Assembly (NCBI GenBank): GCA_900291925.1
Contig: UWYS01000010.1
Span: 124,001 to 188,000 of the forward strand
DNA from: Thecaphora thlaspeos
Lineage: Eukaryota > Basidiomycota > Ustilaginomycetes > Urocystidales > Glomosporiaceae
Direction: 5' to 3'
DNA length: 64,000 nt
In this document: piece after piece, positions 47,902-58,761 of the stretch
How positions within the stretch are numbered: the first letter of the stretch is position 1
How the letters are laid out: every line of letters begins with the position of its first letter
The notes under the pieces: generated by a model
What the model was told of the DNA's origin: nothing
What the model saw: only the letters and a program-made list of their open reading frames with translations
Database searches by the model: none
Program-made: the position numbers and the translations under genes

Positions 47902-49785
47902 ATGTCCCAACGCCATCGCGACCCCACCACCACCAACGGCCGCCCCTCGTTGTCGGGGGAAGGCGGTCCGCCCAACATGACCCGCTCCACCTCCTACGTC
48001 CTCGTCTCGTCTTCGCTGTCAGAACCACCACCTTCGCCGCTTTACGTTACACCTCTGCCATCGCATCGTCCCCGCTACTACTTTCTCCTTCCCGTCCTGG
48101 CCGCCATCGACGCCGTAGCGACCTGCACACTGGCCTTCTTCGTGTGCCGAGAGGGATCGCCAAACGACGATCAGAACCCGCCGCCACCGAGCGGATCCCG
48201 CGATCCGGCTGCCCCTTACTGGGACGAAACGAGAATGGTCATGGCCGTCGCAGCGGTCTCGGTCCTTCGCGGATTCACCTTTGCCATCGTCGGCTTCAGC
48301 AAGCGGATCCGCGAACTTGGAATCATCGTCGCAGCCATCTGCATCCTCTCGGCCCTCTATAACGTCTCGGCCGCCAACATCCTCTTTCAGGCCAGGGGGA
48401 AGCCCGACATCATCGTACCACCGCCTTCGAAGCCTAGACATCCGCAAGAGCCTAATGCCACCTCCTCCCCCTTCTGGCCTAGAGGCGAACTCCTCGATGA
48501 CAAACAGACGGCGCCACACGCACCTGCCGAGCTCTTGACGTCTCTACTTCTGTTCGTCTCGACAACCGCGTGGCATTTTGCCCCATCAATTGCGTTCCTG
48601 ATAGGCTCGCAGATGGCCTTTACCTTGGTCGAATGGATGCTCTACATTGGCGTCATCGGCGTACGTGTACCGCCTGGTGGCAATCCGGTCAAGGCCAAAC
48701 GGTGGGCTCGCACGCTCGCCAGCGATTCACGGTATAAGCACGGCGTCGATGCGGCCAGCCTCTACGCGACGGACTCCGATAACGACGGCGACGAAGATGA
48801 TGATGACGCAGACGAAGACGGTCATGACTCCGACGTCGATTTGGCTGACAACGAAGAGGATGGTCGACCGCTCGCGGGACAGGGAGCAGCAACCCCGGCC
48901 GGAACAAGGGTCGAGCCGGAAGACGGCAGGAAGAGACCGACTTCGCCTTTCCTCTCTCCGAGCGCAGAGGCGCACCGGCATGTCGACGGCGACTCGAAGG
49001 CGCCGCTGCTCTCGTCGCCCGATGAGCGGACGGCGCTCCAGTCTCCCAAACGCGGCTATGGCGCGGCTGGAACCAGCCTGACACCTCAGCGTCAGCGGAA
49101 GCAATCGCGGGAAGGCAGCAGCGGCGGCGGCAAAGGTAGCATACAAAGTCTCAGATCGCCCACCATCCCCTTTCCCGCGGACGCGGGTAGGGACTCTCCA
49201 CGGACAGCCGAGCTCGGTCTAGTGGGCCGGAGGATGGAAGACTTGTATGCCGACCAAGAGGCCGACGAGGATGGCGACACGGACCACGATCCGGACGATA
49301 TCATCGACATCTCGTCAGACCGCAGGCTATCGCGCCACGCCTCGAGGCGTCGTCTGGCCCTTGCGGCACATCCCGAGCGAAGGATCAGCGGAGGCCTCAC
49401 ACTCGGGCTCGGAGGAGCAGGAGGCTCAATCGGCAAAGGCGACGGCGACGGCGGCAGCGGCAGCGGAAGGAGCACGCCGCTGGGGATCGGCATCGGGTTC
49501 GGGAGCGGCGGACTGTTTGGAAGGCAAAAGGCTGACGGAAGCAGCGTTGGAGGAACGTCGAGCAGCTGGACGGCGACTAAGGGGACGATGCTGCAGCCCG
49601 GTCTGCCCCGCTCGGTCTCGACGTCGGCATCACAAGGCGGTCCTTCCCTGGCATCACACCAGGCGGCCACTGCTTCTGCTGAGGTTCCGACAGCGGAAAA
49701 GAAGCATCGGAAGCTGCCGGCCTGGCTGTCGAGGAGCAAGACGTCTCCCGCCAGGGGTGCAGGTCGAGCCGATGGAGCGCCGTGA
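47902..49785 (+). CDS. Polytopic membrane protein with long acidic/disordered tail, unknown function
   Basis: A single open frame of 627 residues. About five hydrophobic helices occupy the first half: YYFLLPVLAAIDAVATCTL, MAVAAVSVLRGFTFAIVGF, LGIIVAAICILSALYNV, and two within LLTSLLLFVSTTAWHFAP and MAFTLVEWMLYIGVIGV. The second half is soluble, beginning with an acidic repeat (DSDNDGDEDDDDADEDG), then a Ser/Gly/Arg-rich region and a basic end (KKHRKLPAWLSRSKTS). No catalytic motif or known domain is recognised. The arrangement suggests an endomembrane or plasma-membrane protein with a regulatory cytosolic tail; that topology is inference. Clean start context (ACCATG) and GC3-rich codons support it as real. 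Confidence 0.75.
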   Translation: MSQRHRDPTTTNGRPSLSGEGGPPNMTRSTSYVLVSSSLSEPPPSPLYVTPLPSHRPRYYFLLPVLAAIDAVATCTLAFFVCREGSPNDDQNPPPPSGSRDPAAPYWDETRMVMAVAAVSVLRGFTFAIVGFSKRIRELGIIVAAICILSALYNVSAANILFQARGKPDIIVPPPSKPRHPQEPNATSSPFWPRGELLDDKQTAPHAPAELLTSLLLFVSTTAWHFAPSIAFLIGSQMAFTLVEWMLYIGVIGVRVPPGGNPVKAKRWARTLASDSRYKHGVDAASLYATDSDNDGDEDDDDADEDGHDSDVDLADNEEDGRPLAGQGAATPAGTRVEPEDGRKRPTSPFLSPSAEAHRHVDGDSKAPLLSSPDERTALQSPKRGYGAAGTSLTPQRQRKQSREGSSGGGKGSIQSLRSPTIPFPADAGRDSPRTAELGLVGRRMEDLYADQEADEDGDTDHDPDDIIDISSDRRLSRHASRRRLALAAHPERRISGGLTLGLGGAGGSIGKGDGDGGSGSGRSTPLGIGIGFGSGGLFGRQKADGSSVGGTSSSWTATKGTMLQPGLPRSVSTSASQGGPSLASHQAATASAEVPTAEKKHRKLPAWLSRSKTSPARGAGRADGAP

Positions 49786-50385
49786 TGGGAGCCCTGGCTC
49801 ATCCGATGTCGCTGTTGCTGTCCTTTGCTTCAAAGCTAGATGATACCCCCTTTTGCGCCAAGGTTACGTTCGAGGATGTGATTTATGTGTGGTGCGAGTG
49901 GAGTGGTCAGTCTTCGGGTCTGCGTTGGACGTGATGGGCGATGGGCGATGGCAAGACGGGAACGGGTGGCTACTGGCTCGACCGTATCGGCTCGACCGAT
50001 ATAGGATGAGCCGAGCGGCGAGCCATGTCCTTCGCGTAGAGCGGCCTCGGCGCGCGAGGTGGGCCAGCCAGAAAGAGCGCGCCTGCGTGTCACTTCTCGT
50101 TTTGATGCAAAAGGGGAATAATGGCGGGGATGGCAGGCGAGCCCAACACCCTACCCTCCGCTGTCCGAACACCATCATCCGCCACTGCTCCCGTCTCTCG
50201 CACCTCTCGCCCTATCCTTTTCTTTTTACAACCTCAACGAGCGAATATAAGCAACGGCTTTCCGTCCGACCCCCGATAGGCGACGACTTGGTCCTTGGAA
50301 GCGAGACAAGACGGCCGTCAGCGATAGCACAAGCACCACCACCACCGCAGCCTCTGCTGCTGCCGCCGACGACGACGACGATGGG
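49786..50385. other. 5' flank of the SWIM-ligase gene
   Basis: 600 nt between two plus-strand genes. The last part has CCACCACCGCAG and GACGAC repeats leading into the ligase start. An ATG at 50381 opens a two-codon upstream frame overlapping the main ATG. Confidence 0.5.
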
Positions 50386-50389
50386 ATGA
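50381..50389 (+). promoter_or_regulatory. Minimal uORF overlapping the ligase start
   Basis: ATGGGATGA reads Met-Gly-stop, and its TGA overlaps the ligase ATG at 50386 as ATGA. Such an arrangement could lower initiation at 50386, promote reinitiation, or shift it to the ATG at 50404 (Met7). Confidence 0.5.
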
Positions 50390-53300
50390 CGTCCAGTATC
50401 TCCATGGCCTCGGTCATCGACATCGATACTGCTGTCCTCGAGATTCCTGACAGGATCACAATAGACGACTACGGCCTCAAGTCCACCGTCGCCGGCAAGA
50501 CGATCGCGCCCAAGACCGTGATCGGGATTGGCAGTCCGTACCAGTACTCGAAGAACGGCTCGACGGTCAAGTTCACCCTGAAGCGCTTCAAGGATGGCTA
50601 TTACATCTGTGACTGCCCCGCTTGGCGCTATAGCTCGGAGAGAGATAAGTTCCGACGCTCCTGCATCCACCTCGCAGAGATGCTCGGCGACGAGTACGAG
50701 CACGAACGCATCAAGGTGGCCAGAGAGGCGCCGGGCAGCGTGTGGGAGATCTCAACCTATCGAAAGAACCCTACGCCCAGCACTGTCGCATCCAGGCAGG
50801 CCAAGGCCAAGACCCTCCTCGCAGAGCACCTCAAGGAGGCCTCGCAGAGGGAGTCGCAGGCTGTGTCGGCCGACCCCGATGCCCCCGTTGCTTCCAAGTC
50901 ACGCAGCAGCAGCAACAAGAACAACAACAACAAGAAAAGGCCTCATGCCGACGATGACGACGATGGCAGCGACACCGAGGTCGAGGAGGATGTCCTCCCT
51001 TCGCCTGCCTCCCGCCTCAACCAGGCAGATACTGGTGCAGCTCTCACCCCGGAAGTGCCCGGCAACGACGATACCGGCTCAGGGCCGGAGCGCGTGCCTT
51101 CGCCGTCGAAGAAGGCGAGAGGATCAAGGAAAGGCGACGATGACAAGGTGAGCTCGACGTCCCACCACCCATCTCGTGAGCCCCAACGTTCCACCAAGCT
51201 GACGAGCGGCTTGCGCCGTTCCTCTTTGGACATTGCACCTTTCCTGCGCAAGCTCCTCTTGGGTAACCCGTGGCCACTCCACCCCGATCCCAAGAAGCCG
51301 CAAGTCAAGCCCAAGGATCCGACCGGCTGGTGGATGAGCGAAAAGGTGAGAGCAACAACTCGCAGCGCCGCACCGACGTTAACGCTGAGCTATGTTGGTG
51401 CGAAGGCTGTCTCTGAACAACGTCGTCTTGTCCTGCCTCGCTTGACGCCTCTCCTTTGATCCTGTTTAGCTCGATGGCTGCCGCGCCTTCTGGGATGGAC
51501 AGCGTCTCTTTTCGCGACAGAATCTCGAGTGGAACGCCCCGGCGTGGTGGAAGGACCGTGAGTCGAGTCGAGTTGATCAGCCGGCCCGTCTCTAGACTGT
51601 CGCACAATTGTTGCTCGATGCTAACCTGACAGGGGACGAGATCATGTCTGCTTTCGACCGTCTCCCTGCGAAAATGACAGTACTGCCCAAAGACATCACG
51701 CTCGATGGCGAGCTCTGGATGAGGCGCGGCACCTTCGACCTGACGTCGCAAATCTGTCGCACAACTGTAAGGATGGGCAAGATCCGGACATTCAAGCACT
51801 TCCTAAAGAGAGACTCGATGGAGCGGGCGTGGCTGCGGGACCAACTGGGCGGCAAGCTCGCCAGCCAGAATCGCATTCAGGAGGAGGAAGCCTGTCGCCA
51901 TCGTCGCTCAAGCTCGATGCGATCGCAGTCACAGTCGCAGCACCATCACATGGAGGGGCAGCGGTACGCCGCTCTGAGCGATGTCACGAACCTTCCATCG
52001 ACGCCGAAACCTCCGGCTAACACTGGAGCAGGCGATGATGCTGCTGATGTGACGCCAAGCGGCAAACGTGCTTCGCCCTGGAAGTCGCAGAAGCGATCGA
52101 GACAGAGGCTCCAGAGTGGAAAGGAGCTCCAGTCCGGCGAGATATCGCTGCTTACGCTGGTCCAGCTGTCTCTGCGCGCTCTGCTCCCTCGATCTCGGCG
52201 TCGATCCATCGACCGAATTCTCGAAGGCCCTTCCCCGGCGCGCAGCTGCACACGCTGCGGCAGGGGCAAGGGCAAGGAACGACCCGCAACGCGCCCACAC
52301 TCGACATCGGCTCCATCCGAAGCGGTTTCGCCGTATAGAAAGAAGAGAAAGAGGAGCGAAGCTGAAACGTTACGTTCCTCTCACCCCTCTGCTCCGCTTC
52401 TCTCTGCTGCCCTGTTCACTACTGCCGCTGCTGCGACCGCTCCCGCCTCTGCCGCCGCGGCTCTGTCGACCCACCTCTCTGCTGCTCGCTCTGGTTTCAC
52501 CTCGCCGCGATCTTGACCACGCCTGCGATCCCGCTACCACCCGACCGATTTCCGACCGGCATTTCGTTCGGATCTGAAGAAAACATCGCAATGGCAGGAT
52601 ATCAAGTTCATGGTAAGCATTCGTCGCCGTCGCCGTCGTCACCATTTGCAGCACTGGAAAACTTAGTCGTCGCTGACGTTGGACTCCTCTGACTCTTGCC
52701 GCGATTCCTGTCCGCTTCTGCTGCATCAGGTGTTCGACGCGCCTTCGATGGACGGCAAGGTGGTCGAAGAGCGCTGGGCCGAGCTCAATCGGCGCTTTAA
52801 CTCGACGGAGGGTATCGACATCGACACGCTGCAGGGTCACGCCATTAGGCTTGTGCACCACGAAAGGTGCCGCGGTCGTGAGCATCTCCTCGCTCGACTC
52901 GAAGAGATTGAAAGCAAGGGCGGAGAGGGGTGAGCCTCATCGACATTCCTCCCAGCGGTCCATCCCCCTCATGTTCCTTGGTCCATCTACTGTTTTTTCC
53001 TTCCTATTTCGTCCTCTTACTGATGCCACATCCGTGTCCCTTGGCCCATTTCATCTCCCCGGCCGCCGCAACAGCCTGATGCTGCGCGAACCAGTTTCGA
53101 TGTACGAGTTCGGCCGAAGCTCTACGCTGTACAAGCTAAAGTCCTTCTACGATGCCGAGGCCGAGGTGGTCGGCTATCAGGAGGGCGATGGCCGCCACAA
53201 GGGCCGCATGGGTACGCTGGTCGTCCAGATGGAGAACGGTCTTCGCGTCGGCATCGGCACGGGTTTCACCGACAGGCAGCGCGAGAACCCGCCGCCGGTC

Positions 53301-53450
53301 GGCACCATCATCAGCTACAGGTTCCAGGAAATTGGCAAGAACGGCCATCCACGCTTCCCCAGCTTCCGGGGCGTCGCGCACGACAAGACGAGCGCCAAGG
53401 ATGCCATCGTCAGGCCGAATGCGATCGTCATTAGAAACGACGGTCTATAG
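50386..53450 (+). CDS. ATP-dependent DNA ligase, kinetoplastid-ligase-like, with N-terminal SWIM zinc finger
   Basis: Six exons (50386-51345, 51470-51557, 51633-51766, 52580-52612, 52730-52929, 53075-53450) give 596 residues. An N-terminal SWIM finger has Cys75, Cys77, Cys93 and His95 (YYICDCPAW...SCIHLAEM). A disordered Ser/Asp/Lys-rich linker (residues 130-260) follows. The adenylation domain begins PTGWWMSEK|LDGCRAFWDG, with the nucleophile Lys320 as the last codon of exon 1. Then come LDGELW (motif III), FMVFDAP (motif IV), EGLMLREP and YKLKSFYDAEAEVVGY (motif V), and the OB-fold end GTGFTDRQRENPPPVG...HPRFPSFRG. This matches the small kDNA-ligase-like group rather than fungal Lig1/Cdc9 or Lig4. 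Intron 3 is unusually long (813 nt). Role: probably nick sealing in repair; compartment unknown. Confidence 0.85.
51767..52579 (+). other. Long intron of the ligase gene with open reading frame
   Basis: Donor GTAAGG, acceptor CTGAAG. The exon frame stays open through the donor to 52516 (about 250 codons), with a basic, Ser/Arg-rich translation that does not fit the ligase fold. The last 200 nt are strongly pyrimidine-rich, like a genuine 3' intron end. Splicing it out joins ICRTT to KTSQWQDIKFMVFDAP, which matches family spacing. Confidence 0.6.
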
Positions 53451-53847
53451 CGGTAGGGGTGTTGGGAGGTTGGGGAGTCGGCGAGCCAGAGAGGTAAGAG
53501 GGCGAGGGTGTGAGCAAAGCGGGCATACGAGGAAGTAGACAGGTATAGGGGGACGAAGGGATCAAGGAAGGAGAGCACCGGGTGTTCCGAAAGGCCGAGC
53601 GGGGCCAAAGACATTCCAGAATCGCTGGCGCCATAGACCAGCTAACGCTATCTGGGACGATTAATAGGGCAAGCGCACGCCCATCACCACTGTATAGCAA
53701 GGCACAACTGTATCTCTACCACCACACGCAGCGGTTACACACAACCACACATTCGAAGCATCGCATCGCAAATGACATATCGCATGGAGAACCTATCCCC
53801 GCCTCGGTATGTGCCCATTCTCGTCTGGCTTGCGCGAGCCTTGAGCG
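53451..53847. other. Convergent 3' region ligase/HIU hydrolase
   Basis: 397 nt between two convergent stop codons. No gene or repeat recognised. Confidence 0.55.
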
Positions 53848-54422
53848 CTACGAGCCGCGGTAAGTGGTATAGCTAAACGGGCTCAGGAGCAAGGGAACGT
53901 GATAATGTCCTTCGGGGTAAGACGGAATGGAGAAAGCCACCTGTTTGTGCGGCGATGTATATCTCGTCAGTCTTTTTGCAACTCTACCTTTTTTCGATCT
54001 ATCGACGACGGGAGGAAAGAACTTACATCGACAAAAGGATAAAAGGTAGCTCTACCATTCCGTTCGAAATACTCTTTCGTCTCGAATCGCAACCTAAACA
54101 AACCACCATCTTTCCAATTCAACTTATCCTTGAATTCGTCCGGGACTAGGGTTGGGATTCGACCGTCTTGGTTTGTTTCTCTACCATTCGCACGCATCCA
54201 TTGCCACGGTGGTTTGTGTGTGTGTGTCAGAGTCCGGACAAAGAAGAGAGAGAGGAAAAGAGAAAGTTTCGGCCATGGAAAGAAAAGGAAAGGGGCTTAC
54301 CCAGTAGAGATGACGGAAGAAGTGAGAAAGTCAGAGGAAAGTCGGAAGAGTGTAGCTTTCACACCCCGTGCGGGTCGGCCCAATGAGGCGTCTAGGACGT
54401 GACAGGTTATAGGCGATCCCAT
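53848..54422 (-). CDS. 5-hydroxyisourate hydrolase (transthyretin-like)
   Basis: Three small exons, 54422-54301, 54180-54027 and 53940-53848, give 122 residues, the usual size. Exon 1 reads MGSPITCHVLDASLGRPARG, the His-containing start strand of the family. Exon 2 gives ETNQDGRIPTL and LFRLRFETKEYFERNG with FYPFVD. Exon 3 gives HYHVPLLLSPFSYTTYRGS, ending in the diagnostic YRGS C-terminal tetrapeptide. The catalytic His, Arg and C-terminal Ser positions are thus all present. The enzyme opens 5-hydroxyisourate made by urate oxidase, in purine degradation toward allantoin. No obvious peroxisomal signal is seen. Donors are GTAAGC and GTAAGT; the first acceptor (GGTAG) lies unusually far from its pyrimidine tract. 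No single open frame longer than 76 codons marks this gene. Confidence 0.92.
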
Positions 54423-54783
54423 CGTTGATCTCGTGGTGGTGGTGGTGATGGTGGTGGTGGTGTGACGGCTCCGTGTAAAGGAATGGTGAGCTGCGATAGG
54501 AGCAAAGGGTCGGCTTCGTGCACGTCCCGTAAAAGGCTAAGGGTTCTCCCTCGGCCTTCTCCGAACCTAGAAAGAAAATCGCCCCATTGCCAGAATGGGC
54601 TTGTATCGGCCCCGCACATTCCAACACCATCGCAAAACCAGACGAAAACGTTACGGAACAGAACAGAGTGCAGACATGGTTGTACAAGCACATGTAAATT
54701 TTAATCGTAACGAAATAGAATCAGGTCTAACGAGTCGTGACATGCAGAGAGAACGGAAGGTAATGGAGAGGCGGGGACGTGGC
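54423..54783. other. HIU hydrolase 5' flank / RPA135 3' flank
   Basis: 361 nt. It contains a GGT-type triplet repeat with one GAT interruption (about 54434-54462), immediately upstream of the hydrolase start. The rest is AT-richer and presumably the 3' end of the polymerase gene. Confidence 0.55.
54434..54462. repeat. GGT trinucleotide repeat
   Basis: About nine GGT units with a GAT interruption, 12 nt upstream of the HIU hydrolase start codon, so probably within its 5' leader (ACC/CAC repeat on the transcript). Confidence 0.8.
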
Positions 54784-57700
54784 CTATTCGCCGATCTCGA
54801 AGGAGAGCTTGAGACCCATGGCGGCCAGTTCAGCGACGAGGTACTTGAGCACGTACGGTACGGCCTGCGCGTGTCGTAAAGGTAGATGGGCAAAGGGGCA
54901 GGCGGTCAGTTCGCTGTCGCTTCAGGCAGGCGACACGGCAAGCACGGACGGTCAACACGGCTGGCTACTCACAATAACATCCAGGTCGCCTCCAACGCTC
55001 CTGATGACGTTCTCCTTGGGCACCTTGAACCTCGTCTCGGCACCGCCGATCGGCCTCCTCTTGCCCTGCAACGGCTCTTCGCCATTCTCCCTCCTGATGT
55101 CGTCCTCAATCTTGCATACCCGGCAGTACTCTCCGTTGGGTCCGCGGATCGGTGCTCCCCCGTCGGGTCGCTGAGACTTGGCATCGATGGTGTAGATGCT
55201 GTTCGACGAGTGGGCGTGACCGAAGCCGCCGCCGCTTCCGCCGCTCCCGTTCGAACCACCGGTGGGGAGGGATCCCTCGTTGTCAAACGAGATCGAGAGC
55301 AGACTACCGCACGTTCGGCAGACGTAGGCCGTGCTGTAGTCGGAGCAGTTCATCAGTCGATCCTGCAGCATGTACGAGGTACCGTGGGCGAGGAGGGCGT
55401 CGCGCTCCATCTCACCGAATCGGATACCACCCGCGCGCTTTCGCCCCTTGATGGGCTGGCGCGTCAGCTGGTGGACGGGACCCGTCGTCCGCACCTGGAA
55501 CTTGTCGTTGACCATGTGCCTCAGCCGCTGGTAGTATACGACGCCGAGGTAAATGTCCGCCTGCAGCTCCTGGCCTGTGCTGCCCGAGTACATCGGCTCG
55601 TTGCCGACGTGGTTGTAGCCGGCCGCCTTGAGCTGCTCGCCGAAGAAGTCGATGGGCGTGTCGTCCTCGCTGTAGGTGAACGGCGTCGAGTCCTGGCTGA
55701 TGCCGTGCATCGCCCCGGCCTTGGCCGCCATGCTCTCGACCAGCATTCCGATCGTCATGCGCGACGGAAAGGCGTGCGGGTTGATGATGACATCCGGCTG
55801 CATCCCGCTCTCCGACCACGGCATGTCGATGGCCGGCCACCGCTGAGAGCAGACGCCCTTCTGACCGTGTCGACTCGAGAACTTGTCGCCGATGGCGGGG
55901 AAACGCGTGATGCGCCAGCTGATCTGGACCTTCTGCAGCTCTTGGTCGCCGTTGTCGCTGCCGAGCACGCGGACCGTGTCAATGTAGCCGTAGTCGTCGC
56001 CCTTGAAGCGCGAGAACTTGGTCTTCATCGTCGTCTCGTCCCAGTAGGCCGCGTACGCCTCGCCCGCCTTGACCTTGGAGCCGATGAAGGGCAGGCCGTC
56101 GACGTCGATGCGCTCGCGCTCGCGACTGTTGGGCGGAACGTCCGGGCCGAAGCCGAAGCGGATGCGCACCGCGGTCCCGCCCTTGCCGACCGAACCCATC
56201 TTCTCGCGCAGGTCGATCGACTCAGACTTGTACACGGTCCCGTAGCCGAAGCCGCGCTCGGCGACCGACTTGTTGAGGATCATCGCATCCTCCATGTCGT
56301 ATCCCGTGTACGACATGACGGCGACGATGGCGTTGGTGCCGTTGGGGAACTCGTCGAAGCCGTACTTGTTGTGCAGCGCCGGTCTGACGACGGGCGTCTG
56401 CGGCGACTGGATCCGGTAGAGCTTGTTGTCGATCCTCCGCGACATGGCCGTCGACGGCGTTCCCATCGTCTGCTTGCCCATCTGGCACTGGTAGACGTTT
56501 CGCGGGGACTGGTTCATGTTGCTGAAAGGCGTCAGGTTGGCAATGACCGAGAGCATGTTGGTCGGCGAGATCTCGACGTGCGTCGTCACGCCCGGCTCGA
56601 TCTCATCGGGCGAGCAGGCAATGTCGAGGTAGACCTGCTCGAACGAGCCGACCATATCGATCTTGCCGTTGTGCAGCAGGCGGACGGGCCGCATCATGCG
56701 CGAGCGACCCGAGAAGAGGTAGAGGCCAGGGAACTGGCCGCCCTTGCTTGTCGGGACAAAGCCGATCTCGAGGTCAAGCGGAACGCTGTTGACGCCTTCG
56801 GTCTTCCAGATGCGCAGCGCCGTCGCCATATGGCTCGCAAGCGACGGTGTTGCGTAGCCGATCAGGGTGCCGTCGAGCTGGACGACGACGTGCTTTTGCG
56901 CATCGATCCCGGGCGCAAAGACCTCGGACATGCCGAGCGAGACGAGTAGCTCGGGAATCCTGTCGACGCCGAGGAAGCGTGTGATGAGGCGGCAGCTGTG
57001 GCTGAAGTGGTTGAGCAGGCCACACGGGGAGCCGTCTGGCGTGTGTACAGGGCAGAGGAAGCCCCACGCCTCAGGCAGCAGCTTGCGAACGTCGGTCGTC
57101 TTAAGCTCGGCGAAGAAGGAACCACGGTGAACGCTGCGGAAGTGCGAGAGGTAGCGGTAGAAGTTGAGCTTCTCTGCCATGACCGTGTAGCCGGCCGTCT
57201 GCTGGAGGTCGAGCCCGGAGACGGACGTGATTGTGCCCGTCGCGAGGAAGGCGCGCAGCCGTCCGCCGATGTCGGCGCTGACCTTCTGGATCGACTTTTG
57301 GATGTAGTTGTTGTCGAATAAGCTGGCACCCTTGACCTTGCGCTGGACGTCCTTGGAGAGCTGCGCCCGGATTCCGTTGCCGAGCTCGTCGATCTGCTCG
57401 ATGATGATCTGGCCGTAGAGGAGGCCGGGCAGGAGGATCTGGTGGTTCATGGGCGAGTCGGCGTTGTCCGGGGCGCAGTCGCCAGCGAGGAGGCTGTAGA
57501 GCTTCTGCATCATGAAGATGAGCATGCGGTACTTTTCGCGCGGCGTGTCGAGGTGGGTGAGGATGAGGTGGTTGATGACCTCGCTGCCGACCTGGGCATC
57601 GGTCCAGTCCTCTGGGGTCATCATGACGATACGGAACTTGGAACCGATGTATTCGAGGCACTGCTTGCCCGTCCACAGCTGGTACATCTTGAAGCTGCGC

Positions 57701-58761
57701 AGCAGCAGCTCGACGCGGTCCGTCAGGAAGGTGTTGTCAAAGTCGCCCTGGACGAGCGAGGCAAAGATCTCCTTGTCGGTCGCGTCGACGAGCGCCTTGA
57801 GCACCATGATGGTGGGAATCATGTACTCCTGCTTCTTCCAGGCGAAGCGGATCGTCATGCCACCGCTGGTGAGGTAGTGGACGGTATTGGTGATGCTGAG
57901 TAGCGAGTCCTTTGGCTGGCAGCGGATCATGGTGCCCATGGTCGAGTAGCCGGGCCCACGGTTGAAAAATGAGTTCCTCTGGATGGCCGAGACGTAGTTG
58001 GCGCGGTTAACGATGATGTAGCGAATGACCTTTTCGTTACCGTTGACGATGAAGTAGCCGCCCATCTCGTTGGGCTCCTCGTGGCGGCGAACGAGCTCCT
58101 TTGAGCTGAGGCCGCGCAAGTTGCAGCGATTTGACTTGACCATGATGGGGAGCATGCCGAGGTCGCGCAGCTCGCTCTCCTCTGGCCCGCCGTTGACGCT
58201 CCAGCTGATGCGCGCGGTCAGCTTGCCGCGATAGGTGACGAGCCTCTCTCGGCACTCGGAGGGGAAGACGCGGCGCTCGCGGGCATCCTTGGCGCGGTCG
58301 CCGACGTGGGGCTTGGAGAGCTGGACGCTGTCGATGCGCAGCTCGAGCCGGTTGCCGATACCGCCGTCCTCCGAGTTCCTGTCAAAGAGGACCTTTGTAG
58401 GGAGCCTCCTGACGCTCTTTTCGACGAGGCCAAGCCCCTCTGTGATGGTGGCGGTGTAGCCGTTGCTCGATGATGGCGGGTCCACCGAAGGGTCCTCGGA
58501 CCAGAGCGAGTTGAAGCCCTCGAGCAGCGGCCTCACCAGTTCGGTGAGCTCCGGCTGCTGGAACTCTTCTGCATTAGGTTTGATGAAGCGGTCCTGGGTC
58601 TTTAGGGTGTGGAAGGTGTAAGGCTCCATCCACGGCTCGAGGGGGGCGTCTGCGGCGTCGCGAGCCGCCTTGAGGGAGCCTGGGAAGACGGCGTGGGCGT
58701 TGGGCGGTGTCGAGGGCCCACCGGAGGACGAGGCGGAGCTGGAGGAGCTCGCTGAAGACAT
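54784..58761 (-). CDS. RPA135: RNA polymerase I second-largest subunit (RPA135)
   Basis: Two exons, 58761-54973 and 54864-54784, give 1289 residues. A Ser-rich leader of about 35 residues precedes the beta-subunit domains: GMLPIMVKSNRCNL, GYFIVNGNEKVIR, WGFLCPVHTPDGSPCGLLNH, YTGYDMEDAMILNKS, and the hybrid-binding motif GDKFSSRHGQKGVCSQRWP. The C-terminal zinc-binding region has CRTCGSLLS and CRVCKIEDD. The last exon adds AVPYVLKYLVAELAAMGLKL, the conserved clamp end. IRSVGGDLDVI and the spacing mark Pol I rather than Pol II or III. Role: catalysis of rRNA transcription in the nucleolus. Intron 54865-54972 uses GTGAGT...CAG. Confidence 0.94.

Noticed and set aside
54115..54160. GGGATTCGACC considered as a tRNA T-loop
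   Set aside because: It lies in an exon of the 5-hydroxyisourate hydrolase, and no cloverleaf stems surround it.
54886..56949. Plus-strand 687-codon frame opposite RPA135
   Set aside because: Antisense shadow of the polymerase subunit gene.
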